From assembly GCA_017744935.1 (NCBI GenBank), contig JAGIAI010000025.1, forward strand, positions 1 through 64,000: a DNA stretch of 64,000 nucleotides, given 5' to 3'. The position numbers and the translations under genes were made by a program. Positions 20,294 through 29,460 of the stretch are shown one piece after another. This DNA comes from Variovorax sp. GTDB lineage: Bacteria > Pseudomonadota > Gammaproteobacteria > Burkholderiales > Burkholderiaceae_C. The notes under the pieces are model-generated. The model was not told where the DNA came from, searched no databases, and saw only the letters and a list, made by a program, of their open reading frames with translations. Numbering within the stretch: the first letter of the stretch is position 1; every line of letters starts with the position of its first letter.

Positions 20294-21988
20294 TCAGGCG
20301 GTCTGCGCGGTGCGCGATGCGATGTAGGCGCGCCAGCCGCCGTGGTGCGTGATGTCTTCGGCGCCCTGCACGGCCAGCGCCTCGCAGAGAAAGCCCTGCA
20401 CGCTGCTGCCGTCGGCCAGCGTCAGGCTCCCGATGCCGAGCGGTGCCGGAATGAGCGCGACGAAGCTGCCGTAATGCGCAAGCGGCATCTCCCAGACCTC
20501 GACCGCGATGGCCGCGCCTTCGCCCGAAGGCACGCGCAGCAGCCCCGGCTTTGGCGGCACCGTGCCGGGCAGTGCGTAGAGGCGGTACTGCGGCGCGGTG
20601 TGCGTCGCACGCAGCAGTCGTGCACCGCGTTCGATCAGCTGGCCATTGAGCGGCATGCCGGAGAGATGTGCGCCAACCAGGACGACACGCACTGTTGGTG
20701 CGGGCGCGACGATCGGCAACGCCTGCGGCGCAGGCATCGGTTCGCCGGTCGCGCCGAGCGGAAGGCAGGTGGCGTGATGAAAGCGCTGCCCCAGTTCAGC
20801 CAACTGGAAGTCGCTGCCGCAGCGGCCGATGATCGTGATGCCGAAAGGCAGGCCGTCCTCGCGAATGCTCGCCGGCACCGAGATGGCCGCGTAGTCGAGC
20901 AGGTTCACGAAGTTCGTGTATTCGCCCAGGTTGCGATTGAGCGCGACCGGGTCGGCCTGCATGGCTTCGATCGTGTAGTGGGTCGGCGCAGTCGGCACCA
21001 GCAGCACGTCGATGCCGTCCCACACCGCCGCGGTGCGTTGGACCAATGCCTGCAGCTTCACGCGCGCATCGACGAAATCGGCAGCGCTGTAGCCCCGGCC
21101 TTGCGCGAGGATGCCGCGCACCGGTTCGATCACCTCGGCCTCGTGCGCATCGAAGAACTCGCGCACCGCGGCGTAGCGTTCGGCCACGAGCGCACTGTCG
21201 TAGAGCAGCGCGGCCGCTTCGGCAAGCGGGGCGTAGTCGATCTCCACCGGCGTGCCGCCGAGCGCGCACATCTGTTCGATCGCACGCGCGAAGGCCTGCT
21301 GCGCCTGCACGTCCCCGAAGAAGCGCAGCACCGACGGAACGCCGAATCGGAAGCTCGCCGGCAGCGGCTGCGTCGCGAGCGTGAGGCTGCGCGAATACGG
21401 GTCGCCCGCGTCGAAGCCCATCGCGGCCTGCAGCACGCGCGCCGCGACATCGACGGTGCGCGCGAAGATCGACACGCAATCCACGCTCTGCGCGGCGGGC
21501 ACCACGCCGCGCGCACTCAGGAGTCCACGCGAAGGCTTGATGCCGACGATGTTGTTGAGGCCGGCCGGCACGCGGCCCGAGCCAGCGGTGTCCGTGCCGA
21601 GCGCGAAGTCGGCCTCGCCCTTTGCCACCACATAAGCCGAACCCGAGCTGGAGCCGCCCGAAACGTAGCGCGCATCGAAGCTGTTCGGCACCGCGCCGTA
21701 GGGCGAACGCGTGCCGTTGAGTCCGCAGGCGAACTGGTCCAGGTTGGTCTTGCCCAGCAGTTCCGCACCGGCGTCGAGCAGGCGCTGCACCACGGATGCG
21801 TGCGTCATGGCTGTGCGCGCGAAGGAGGGGCAGGCGGCCGTGGTCGGAACGCCGGCCACGTCGATGTTGTCCTTGGCCGCGAAGCGCAGGCCGGTCAGCG
21901 GGCCGGCCGCGGCCGTCTTCACGGGCGAGGCCAGCCGCGTGATCCACGCCGGTCCGGCTGCGTCATCCGTTTGCTTGTGCACCATCAT
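20294..21988 (-). CDS. atzF: Allophanate hydrolase
   Basis: FAAKDNIDVAGVPTTAACPSFA; YVSGGSSSGSAYVVAKGEADFALGTDTAGSGRVPAGLNNIVGIKPS; C-terminal AtzF-type domain (VVLVGAHLSGMPLNGQL). Confidence 0.93.
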   Translation of the reverse strand: MMVHKQTDDAAGPAWITRLASPVKTAAAGPLTGLRFAAKDNIDVAGVPTTAACPSFARTAMTHASVVQRLLDAGAELLGKTNLDQFACGLNGTRSPYGAVPNSFDARYVSGGSSSGSAYVVAKGEADFALGTDTAGSGRVPAGLNNIVGIKPSRGLLSARGVVPAAQSVDCVSIFARTVDVAARVLQAAMGFDAGDPYSRSLTLATQPLPASFRFGVPSVLRFFGDVQAQQAFARAIEQMCALGGTPVEIDYAPLAEAAALLYDSALVAERYAAVREFFDAHEAEVIEPVRGILAQGRGYSAADFVDARVKLQALVQRTAAVWDGIDVLLVPTAPTHYTIEAMQADPVALNRNLGEYTNFVNLLDYAAISVPASIREDGLPFGITIIGRCGSDFQLAELGQRFHHATCLPLGATGEPMPAPQALPIVAPAPTVRVVLVGAHLSGMPLNGQLIERGARLLRATHTAPQYRLYALPGTVPPKPGLLRVPSGEGAAIAVEVWEMPLAHYGSFVALIPAPLGIGSLTLADGSSVQGFLCEALAVQGAEDITHHGGWRAYIASRTAQTA

Positions 21989-22000
21989 TAAGCATCCCGT

Positions 22001-22015
22001 CTTGTGTACAAGATG
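22001..22015 (-). promoter_or_regulatory. Candidate GntR operator upstream of atzF operon
   Basis: Plus-strand cttgtgtacaagatg; arms TCTTG-TGTA-CAAGA; 13 bp upstream of the atzF start. Confidence 0.6.
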
Positions 22016-22112
22016 CCTTGCAAGCGGTATGCCAACGCCAGAACGCGCATTGGCGGCGCGGACGACCCGACGCAAGCGGGAATAATGCGGGAACCCTGAA
22101 CACCGCCAGTCC

Positions 22113-23483
22113 ATGTCCGCACCACCGGCTGCCGAAACCCCCTCTTCCCTGCCCTGGCGCGATGCGCTGAAGGTCTACCTCGAACCCGCCACGCTGCGCA
22201 TGCTTGCGCTCGGCTTCTCGGCGGGCCTGCCGCTGCTGCTGGTGCTCGGCACGCTGAGCTTCAGGCTGCGCGAAGCTGGCATCGACCGCACCACCATCGG
22301 CTTCCTGAGCTGGGTCGGGCTGGCCTACGGCTTCAAATGGGCGTGGGCGCCGCTGGTGGACCGCGTGCCGGTCCCACCCTTCACCACGCTCCTGGGCAGA
22401 CGCCGCGGGTGGCTCCTGATCGCACAGTTCGCGGTGATCGCCGGTCTTTGCGGCATGGCCTTCAACGATCCGCGCGACGGCCTGCCGCCGCTGGTGTGGT
22501 GCGCGGTGCTGGTGGCTTTCGGCTCGGCGACGCAGGACATCGCGCTGGACGCTTTCCGCATCGAATCCGCCGCCGCGCGCAAGCAGGCCGCGCTGGCCGC
22601 CGCCTACCAGACCGGCTACCGCCTCGCGATGATCTGGGCGGGTGCAGGCGTGTTGTGGATCGCGGCGTGGGCCGAACTGCCGGGGCTCTCCGGCTACCAG
22701 AACGGGGCATGGAAGTTCGCCTACCTCGTGATGGCCGGCTCGATGGCGGTGGGCGTGATCACCGTGCTGCTGTCGCCCGAACCCGTGCGCGCGGCGCTGC
22801 CCAAGCCGAAGAGCGCGGGCGAGTGGCTCGAAAGCGTGCTCATCGAGCCTTTCGCCGACTTCATCCGCCGCTACCGGTGGCAGGCGGTGCTGATCCTGTC
22901 GCTGATCGCGGTCTACCGCATCAGCGACGTGGTGATGGGCATCATGGCGAACCCGTTCTATGTCGACATGGGCTTCACCAAGGACGAGGTTGCGACCGTC
23001 AGCAAGATCTACGGCGTGATCATGACGCTGGTCGGCGCGTTCGTCGGCGGCGTGCTGTCGATGCGACTCGGCGTGATGCGCGTGCTGATGCTCGGCGCGG
23101 TCCTGAGCGCCGCGAGCAACCTCCTCTTCGCTGGCCTGGCCACGCGCGGACACGACCTGACCGCGCTGGTGCTGGTGGTGTCGGCCGACAACCTGGCCGG
23201 CGGCATCGCATCGGCGGCCTTCATCGCCTACCTGTCGAGCCTGACGAACGTGAGCTACTCGGCCACGCAGTACGCGCTGTTCAGTTCGCTGATGCTCCTG
23301 CTGCCCAAGTTCATCGCAGGGTATTCGGGTGCGTTCGTGGATGCCTTCGGCTACCACGCCTTCTTCATCGGGACGGCGGCGCTGGGCGTTCCGGTGCTGT
23401 TCCTGGTGGCGCTTGCGTCGCGCACCCATACCAACGACGCAGCGAAAGACAAGGCGCCCGACCCGGCCGCTACCTCACCCTGA
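22113..23483 (+). CDS. MFS transporter, AmpG-like
   Basis: About 12 TM; LGFSAGLPLLLVLGTLSFRLREAGIDRTTIGFLSWVGLAYGFKWAWAPLVDR. Confidence 0.88.
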   Translation: MSAPPAAETPSSLPWRDALKVYLEPATLRMLALGFSAGLPLLLVLGTLSFRLREAGIDRTTIGFLSWVGLAYGFKWAWAPLVDRVPVPPFTTLLGRRRGWLLIAQFAVIAGLCGMAFNDPRDGLPPLVWCAVLVAFGSATQDIALDAFRIESAAARKQAALAAAYQTGYRLAMIWAGAGVLWIAAWAELPGLSGYQNGAWKFAYLVMAGSMAVGVITVLLSPEPVRAALPKPKSAGEWLESVLIEPFADFIRRYRWQAVLILSLIAVYRISDVVMGIMANPFYVDMGFTKDEVATVSKIYGVIMTLVGAFVGGVLSMRLGVMRVLMLGAVLSAASNLLFAGLATRGHDLTALVLVVSADNLAGGIASAAFIAYLSSLTNVSYSATQYALFSSLMLLLPKFIAGYSGAFVDAFGYHAFFIGTAALGVPVLFLVALASRTHTNDAAKDKAPDPAATSP

Positions 23484-23586
23484 CGCTCACCGTCAGGACG
23501 GCAGGACGGGCGGTCGCCTCCAGATCGCCGGTAGCTGTTAGGCTTAAAGGTTTCGCGCTGAGGCGCATTTGCACACCTCTTTCACC

Positions 23587-24780
23587 GTGTCACCTTCACG
23601 CATTCCTCCCCTGCGAGTCAGCGCCTTCACCGCCACGTCGTCGGTCGGCGTGGGCAAGGGCCCGCTTCTCGCGGCGCTCGAACAATCGAAGAGCGGCCTT
23701 CGCGCCAATGACTTCGGCCCCACGCCGCTGCCGACCTGGATCGGCCGCGTCGATGGCCTCGAAGAACTCCGGCTGCCCGAAGAGCTCGCAGGCTGGGATT
23801 GCCGCAACAACCGGCTCGCATGGCTCGGCCTGCAGGCGGACGGCTTCATCGAAGCAGTGGCTACGGCACGGAAGCGCTATGGCGCGGCCCGGATCGCGCT
23901 GATCCTCGGCACCTCGACCTCGAGCATCGGCGAAACCGAAGCGGCCTACACCGAGCTCGACAACGGCGCCTTCCCGGCGCACCAGCACCGCCCCAAGGTG
24001 CACACGCCACACTCGCTCACCATGTTCGTGCAGGAAGCGCTCGGCCTCGAAGGACCGGCGGAGACCATCTCCACCGCCTGCTCGTCGAGCGGCAAGGTGT
24101 TCGCTTCGGCCGAGCGGCTGATCCGCCTCGGGCTGGTCGATGCGGCCGTGGTCGGCGGTGTCGACACGCTGTGCGGCAGCGTGCTCTTCGGCTTCAACTC
24201 GCTCGAACTGGTGTCGCCCGAACCGTGCCGCCCCTTCGACGCCGGACGCAACGGCATCAGCCTCGGCGAAGCCGCGGGCTTCGCGCTGCTCGAACGCGGC
24301 GAGGGCCCGCTCGAACTGCTGGGCTATGGCGAGGCGAGCGACGCACACCATATGTCCACCCCGCACCCCGAAGGGCTGGGCGCCGAACACGCGCTCGACG
24401 ACGCGCTCGCGCGCGCCGGCCTCAAGCCCGCGGACATCGACTACATCAACATGCACGGCACCGCGAGCACCAAGAACGACGAAGTGGAAGGCGCGCTGGT
24501 TGCGCGGCGCTTCCCGGAAACCACCCACGCCAGCTCGACCAAGGGCTTCACCGGCCACACGCTGGGCGCGGCGGGCATCGTCGAAGCCGTCATCAGCCTG
24601 CTGGCAATCGAGACCGGCCTCAAGCCCGGCACCGTCAACACCACCGTGCTCGACGCCGAATGCGGCCCGCAGATCAAGCTGCAGCCGGCACGCGGCGACG
24701 TGCGCTACGCGCTCAGCAACTCCTTCGGCTTCGGCGGCAACAACTGTGCGCTGATCTTCGGCAAGGGGGCCGCCGCATGA
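23587..24780 (+). CDS. Beta-ketoacyl synthase
   Basis: TACSSSGKVFASAERLI (Cys), NMHGTASTKNDEVE (His), STKGFTGHTLGAAG (Lys/His). Confidence 0.9.
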   Translation: MSPSRIPPLRVSAFTATSSVGVGKGPLLAALEQSKSGLRANDFGPTPLPTWIGRVDGLEELRLPEELAGWDCRNNRLAWLGLQADGFIEAVATARKRYGAARIALILGTSTSSIGETEAAYTELDNGAFPAHQHRPKVHTPHSLTMFVQEALGLEGPAETISTACSSSGKVFASAERLIRLGLVDAAVVGGVDTLCGSVLFGFNSLELVSPEPCRPFDAGRNGISLGEAAGFALLERGEGPLELLGYGEASDAHHMSTPHPEGLGAEHALDDALARAGLKPADIDYINMHGTASTKNDEVEGALVARRFPETTHASSTKGFTGHTLGAAGIVEAVISLLAIETGLKPGTVNTTVLDAECGPQIKLQPARGDVRYALSNSFGFGGNNCALIFGKGAAA

Positions 24781-25583
24781 GCGCGAAGACCCCGACCGTC
24801 TACATCGAAGGACCGGCCTTCTGGGCGCCCGCACTGCCCGGCTGGGACGCTGCGCGCGCTGTCTTCCGCGGCGAGGGACAACCCGTCGATCCGCCGGCCA
24901 AGCGGCCGTCACCGCAGGTGCTGGCACCGGCCGAACGCCGTCGCGCGCCCGACACGGTCGCGCTGTCGCTCGAAGTCGCGGCGGCTGCCGTGGCCGGCTC
25001 GGGCCGCAACGCGGCCGACCTGCCGTGCGTGTTCGCATCGGCGCACGGCGACCTCGGCATCAACGACTACATGTGCAGCACGCTGGCGGCCGATCCGAAG
25101 CTGCTGTCGCCGATCAAGTTCCACAACTCGGTGCACAACGCGGCGGTGGGCTACTGGACCATCGGCACCGGCTGCATGGCGGCAAGCAATTCGCTGACGG
25201 CCTATGAAAGCACCTTCGCGTCCGCCCTTCTCGAAGCAGCGGCGCAGTGCGCGGCCGACCAGCAAGCCGTGCTGCTCGTCGGCTACGACATGCCCGCCGT
25301 CGGCGCGCTCGCCTCGGTGACGACAAGCCGCGGCCTGCTGGCGGTGGCGATGGTCATCTCGCCCGAGCGCACCGACCACACCGTGGCGTCGATCGACTGG
25401 TCGCTCGCGAGCGGCCCGGCGACCGCAACGCCGCTGCGTACCGATGCCGCGCGCGCGCTCAGCGACAACGCGATGGCCGATGCGCTGCCGGTGTTCGAAG
25501 CACTGGCGCGTGGCGATTCCGAATCGCTGCGCCTGCCGCTGTCGGCAAAGCTCACCCTGCAGCTCGCGCTGCAACCTTGCTGA
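24777..25583 (+). CDS. Beta-ketoacyl synthase chain length factor-like
   Basis: FASAHGDLGINDYMCSTLAADPKLLSPIKFHNSVHNAAVGYWTIGTG; overlaps KS by ATGA. Confidence 0.85.
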   Translation: MSAKTPTVYIEGPAFWAPALPGWDAARAVFRGEGQPVDPPAKRPSPQVLAPAERRRAPDTVALSLEVAAAAVAGSGRNAADLPCVFASAHGDLGINDYMCSTLAADPKLLSPIKFHNSVHNAAVGYWTIGTGCMAASNSLTAYESTFASALLEAAAQCAADQQAVLLVGYDMPAVGALASVTTSRGLLAVAMVISPERTDHTVASIDWSLASGPATATPLRTDAARALSDNAMADALPVFEALARGDSESLRLPLSAKLTLQLALQPC

Positions 25584-25590
25584 GATCGCC

Positions 25591-27219
25591 ATGGCCGTGA
25601 CCACCGCCCAGCACGACGTCGTGATCACGGGCGGCGGGCTGGCCGGGCTCACGCTCGCCCTGCAGCTCAAACAGCAGTTCGCCGACATCGACGTGATCGT
25701 GCTGGAGCGCCGGAGCCATCCGGTGCCGCACGCGGCCCACAAGGTCGGCGAATCGTCGGTGGAGATCGGCGCGCACTATTTCGACACCGTCCTCGGCCTC
25801 GGGCCGCACATGCGTGGCGCGCAGCTACGCAAGTTCGGCTTCCGCTTCTTCTTCAGCGAAGGGCGGCGCGACATCGACGCGGTGACCGAGATCGGCGCGA
25901 GCCGCTATCTCTCGGTGCCGAGCTACCAGATCGATCGCGGCATCTTCGAGAACTACCTTGCCGAAGAAGCTGCGCGTCGCGGCGTGCGCTTCATCGACGG
26001 CGCCACGGTCCGCCGCATCGACCTGGCCGACGACCCGCGATCGCCGCATCGCATCGAATGGACGCGCGCCGGCGAGACGCACGCGCTGCAAGCGCGCTGG
26101 CTGGTCGATGCCTGCGGCCGCGCTGGCATGCTCAAGCGCAAGCTGGGGCTGGCACAGTCGAACGCGCACGAATGCAACGCGGTCTGGTTCCGCATTGGCG
26201 ATCGCATCACCATTGACGATTGGTCAGACGACCCGGCCTGGCGCACGCGCTGCGAGCCACAGGCGCGGTGGCTGTCGACCAACCACCTCGTCGGCGCGGG
26301 CTACTGGGTGTGGCTGATTCCGCTGGCCTCGGGCTCGCACTCGGTCGGCATCGTGGCCGATCCGCGGCTGCATCCGCTGGAGAAGATGGACAGCTTCGAC
26401 AAGGCGATGGAGTGGTTTCGCACCTGGCAGCCGCGCCTTTTCGACGAGCTCGACGGCAAGCGCCATCTGCTGCAGGACTTCGCTTTCTTCCGCCGCTTCT
26501 CGTACGGCTGCAAACAGGTGTTTTCGGCCGACCGCTGGGCGCTCACCGGTGAGGCCGGGCTCTTCCTCGATCCGTTCTATTCGCCGGGCAGCGATTTCAT
26601 CGCGATCGGCAACACCTACATCACCGATCTGATCGCGCGCGACCGCGCCGGCCTGCCGTTGGAGGCGCGCGCGCAGCTCTACGACCAGATCTATCACTCG
26701 TTCTACGAAAGCACGCTCGCGCTCTACACCAACCAGTACGCGATGTTCGGCGACCCGGAAGTGCTGCCGGTCAAGGTGATCTGGGACTACACCTACTACT
26801 GGGGCGTGCTGTCGCAGATCTTCTTCCAGCAGCGACTCACCGACGTGGCGCTGCTCGGCCAGGTGCGCAACGACCTGCAGCATTGCCAGCGACTGAATTT
26901 CGCGGTGCAGGATTTCCTGCGGGCGTGGTCGGCGGTGAGCAGCCGTCGCAATCCGCCGGCGCTGCTCGACCATGCCGCGCTGCCGTGGTTTGCCGAACTC
27001 AACCGCAGTCTCACGGACCGGCTCGACGACCGCGCCTTCGTCAAGCGGCTGAAGGATTCGGCGCAGCAGCTGGATCTGCTCGCGGCAGAGATCCTCGAAC
27101 GCGCGACGCTCGACCATCCCGCGCTGGAAGCCGGCAGGCTGCGCGCCGTGCTCGGCGAGCGGCCGATGGCCGCCATCTGCGACAGCCCCCGCGAATCGAT
27201 GCTTTTCGCGCCGGCCTGA
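25591..27219 (+). CDS. Halogenase-like FAD-dependent oxidoreductase
   Basis: GGGLAGLTLALQLKQQ; HKVGESSVEIG; WVWLIP (matches WxWxIP); LFLDPFYSPGSDFIAIGNTY. Confidence 0.82.
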   Translation: MAVTTAQHDVVITGGGLAGLTLALQLKQQFADIDVIVLERRSHPVPHAAHKVGESSVEIGAHYFDTVLGLGPHMRGAQLRKFGFRFFFSEGRRDIDAVTEIGASRYLSVPSYQIDRGIFENYLAEEAARRGVRFIDGATVRRIDLADDPRSPHRIEWTRAGETHALQARWLVDACGRAGMLKRKLGLAQSNAHECNAVWFRIGDRITIDDWSDDPAWRTRCEPQARWLSTNHLVGAGYWVWLIPLASGSHSVGIVADPRLHPLEKMDSFDKAMEWFRTWQPRLFDELDGKRHLLQDFAFFRRFSYGCKQVFSADRWALTGEAGLFLDPFYSPGSDFIAIGNTYITDLIARDRAGLPLEARAQLYDQIYHSFYESTLALYTNQYAMFGDPEVLPVKVIWDYTYYWGVLSQIFFQQRLTDVALLGQVRNDLQHCQRLNFAVQDFLRAWSAVSSRRNPPALLDHAALPWFAELNRSLTDRLDDRAFVKRLKDSAQQLDLLAAEILERATLDHPALEAGRLRAVLGERPMAAICDSPRESMLFAPA

Positions 27220-27323
27220 AATATCCGGCGAGACACGTTTACTGAACTTTACGTTGCGTTCAAGCCCGCTTGGCGGCGGGCGAGGAACCTTGCAACATGC
27301 CGTCCCGTGGAGGGAATAAAACG

Positions 27324-28037
27324 ATGAGCACGCCCCAACTCCTGATGATCGAAGACGACACCCGCCTCGCGCAGATGGTGGGTGAATACCTGACCCAATC
27401 GGGTTTCGGCTTCAGCCACGCCGCAGACGGCGCGAGCGGCCTCGAACTGCTGCAGCAGCGCACACCTGACCTCGTCATCCTCGACCTGATGCTGCCGGAC
27501 ACCGACGGCCTCGAGATCTGCCGCCGCATCCGCGCGCTGCCCAACGGGCTTGCCAAGGTGTCGGTGCTGATGCTCACCGCCAAGGGCGATCCGATGGACC
27601 GCATCATCGGCCTCGAGATCGGTGCCGACGACTACCTGCCCAAGCCCTTCGAGCCGCGTGAACTGCTCGCCCGCATCCGCGCCGTGCTGCGCCGTCGTGG
27701 CGAGAGCGCCGCGGATGCGACCGCGCCTTCGGTGATGCGCTTCGGCTCGCTCGAGATCGACCGCAACGCGCGCACCGTCACGGTCAGCGGCGAGCCGGCC
27801 GACCTCACCTCCTACCAGTTCGACCTGCTCACCGCGATGGCCGAACGCGCCGGCCGCGTGCTCACGCGCGACCAGATCATGGAAGCCGTGCGCGGCCGCG
27901 AACTCGAAGCCTTCGACCGCTCGATCGACGTGCACATGGGCCGCATCCGTGCCGCGATCGAGGCCGACGCCAAGAATCCGAAGCGCATCCTCACCGTGCG
28001 CGGTGTGGGCTACGTCTTCGCCAAGCAGCAGGACTAG
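27324..28037 (+). CDS. OmpR-family response regulator
   Basis: Receiver DDTRLAQMVGEYL, VILDLMLPDTDG, MLTAKG; C-terminal wHTH. Confidence 0.93.
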   Translation: MSTPQLLMIEDDTRLAQMVGEYLTQSGFGFSHAADGASGLELLQQRTPDLVILDLMLPDTDGLEICRRIRALPNGLAKVSVLMLTAKGDPMDRIIGLEIGADDYLPKPFEPRELLARIRAVLRRRGESAADATAPSVMRFGSLEIDRNARTVTVSGEPADLTSYQFDLLTAMAERAGRVLTRDQIMEAVRGRELEAFDRSIDVHMGRIRAAIEADAKNPKRILTVRGVGYVFAKQQD

Positions 28038-28043
28038 GCGGCG

Positions 28044-29243
28044 ATGCTGCTGAACCTCTACCGGCGCCATCTCTACGTCCGCATCTGGCTTGCGGTCGTG
28101 GCGGGCGTCTTCATCCTGACGCTCACGGCCAACTGGATCGTGCGCGAGGCCGCCGAGTACGAGCGTGAACGGCTTGCACCCGTGCCGCGCGACGTCGTGG
28201 TGCTCGACGACCAGGACCGCCCCATCGGGCGCGGCAAGGCCATACGCGTGCCGGGACAGGGCCTCGACTTTGATGTCGACCTGGGTGACGGTCGCAACAT
28301 CACGCTGCGCGTCGGACCACGGCCCCAGATGGGTCCACCGGGCGGCCCGGGCCCAGGCCTGGCGCCCTGGCGCTCGCCGTTCGGGCTGGGCTGGATGGTG
28401 GCGCTGATCGGCGTCGCCGTCGCGCTGGGCGTCTATCCGATCGTGCGTCGGCTCACCAAGCGGCTCGAAGGGCTGCAACGCGGCGTCCAGAGTTGGGGAG
28501 AAGGCGACCTCTCGGCGCGGGTCGTCGAAGAGGGGCAGGACGAAGTCGCCGACCTGTCGAAGCGCTTCAACCTGGCGGCCACCCGCATCGAGGAACTCGT
28601 GCGTTCGCACAAGTCGCTGCTCGCAAACGCATCGCACGAATTGCGCTCGCCGCTCGCGCGCATCCGCATGGGCCTGGAACTGATGGGCGGCGAGCGCCCC
28701 AGCGCGGCCGTGCGAGAAGAGATCTCACGCAACATCGCCGAACTCGATCAGCTCATCGACGAGATCCTGCTTGCTAGCCGGCTGGATGCGAAGGAAGCCG
28801 ACATGGGCACCGTCGAAACGGTGGACCTCACGGGCCTTGCCGCCGAGGAATGTGCGCGGGTCGATGCCGACCTCGAAGTGAGCGAAGGCACTCAAAGCGA
28901 CGTGCTCACGGTGCGGGGTGTTCCACGCCTCCTGCGCCGCGCGATCCGCAACCTGCTTGAAAACGCCCGCCGCTATGGCGCCGGCGAAACCAGCGTCGAA
29001 CTGGCGAGTCGCGGCAACCTCGCCGAGATCCGCGTCAGCGACCGCGGCCCCGGTGTGCCGGCTGCGCTGCGCGATCGCATCTTCGAGCCCTTCTATCGGC
29101 TGCCCGGCGCGAGCGAACGCAATGGCGGCGTCGGTCTGGGTCTGGCGCTGGTCAAGTCCATCACCGAACGCCATGGCGGCAGCGTCCGCTGCGAAGACCG
29201 CCCGGGCGGCGGTGCGAGCTTCGTCATCACGCTCCCGCACTAG
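28044..29243 (+). CDS. Sensor histidine kinase
   Basis: HAMP, ANASHELRSPLARIRMGLEL H-box, NLLENARRYG N-box, GVGLGLALVKSI. Confidence 0.93.
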   Translation: MLLNLYRRHLYVRIWLAVVAGVFILTLTANWIVREAAEYERERLAPVPRDVVVLDDQDRPIGRGKAIRVPGQGLDFDVDLGDGRNITLRVGPRPQMGPPGGPGPGLAPWRSPFGLGWMVALIGVAVALGVYPIVRRLTKRLEGLQRGVQSWGEGDLSARVVEEGQDEVADLSKRFNLAATRIEELVRSHKSLLANASHELRSPLARIRMGLELMGGERPSAAVREEISRNIAELDQLIDEILLASRLDAKEADMGTVETVDLTGLAAEECARVDADLEVSEGTQSDVLTVRGVPRLLRRAIRNLLENARRYGAGETSVELASRGNLAEIRVSDRGPGVPAALRDRIFEPFYRLPGASERNGGVGLGLALVKSITERHGGSVRCEDRPGGGASFVITLPH

Positions 29244-29249
29244 AGCTCG

Positions 29250-29298
29250 CCCCCAGCCTCGCCCACTTCGTGTGGCTCTGCACCCCCTACCGGGGGCC
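29250..29298. repeat. Left half of dispersed repeat copy C; candidate attL
   Basis: ccccagcctcgcccacttcgtgtggctctgcaccccctaccgggggc then loses repeat identity; 14-mer cccctaccgggggc at 29284-29297. Confidence 0.65.
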
Positions 29299-29410
29299 GT
29301 AACCGTTCATAAACTGCGTTTCGCTGAGAACGAAAAAGCGGATTTTCAGAGGGAAAACCGCAAAATCCGTGATCAGCGAGGTGCACCGGATTCCACGTTT
29401 TTGTCCCGCT

Positions 29411-29434
29411 TTACGGATACCGTTACGGATACCG
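29411..29434 (+). repeat. Tandem 12-mer x2 (ttacggataccg) upstream of integrase
   Basis: Exact tandem duplication; possible arm-type integrase sites. Confidence 0.6.
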
Positions 29435-29460
29435 CCCTGCGCCATGTTCAACCCTTTTCG

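Noticed and set aside
27324-29243. Two-component system as dedicated regulator of the KS/CLF/flavoprotein trio
   Set aside because: Adjacent and co-directional, but separated by its own leader and of a generic OmpR type; no specific link visible
29284-29440. tRNA-type attachment site at the left island boundary
   Set aside because: No tRNA cloverleaf or CCA/T-loop signature seen; the boundary matches the dispersed repeat instead
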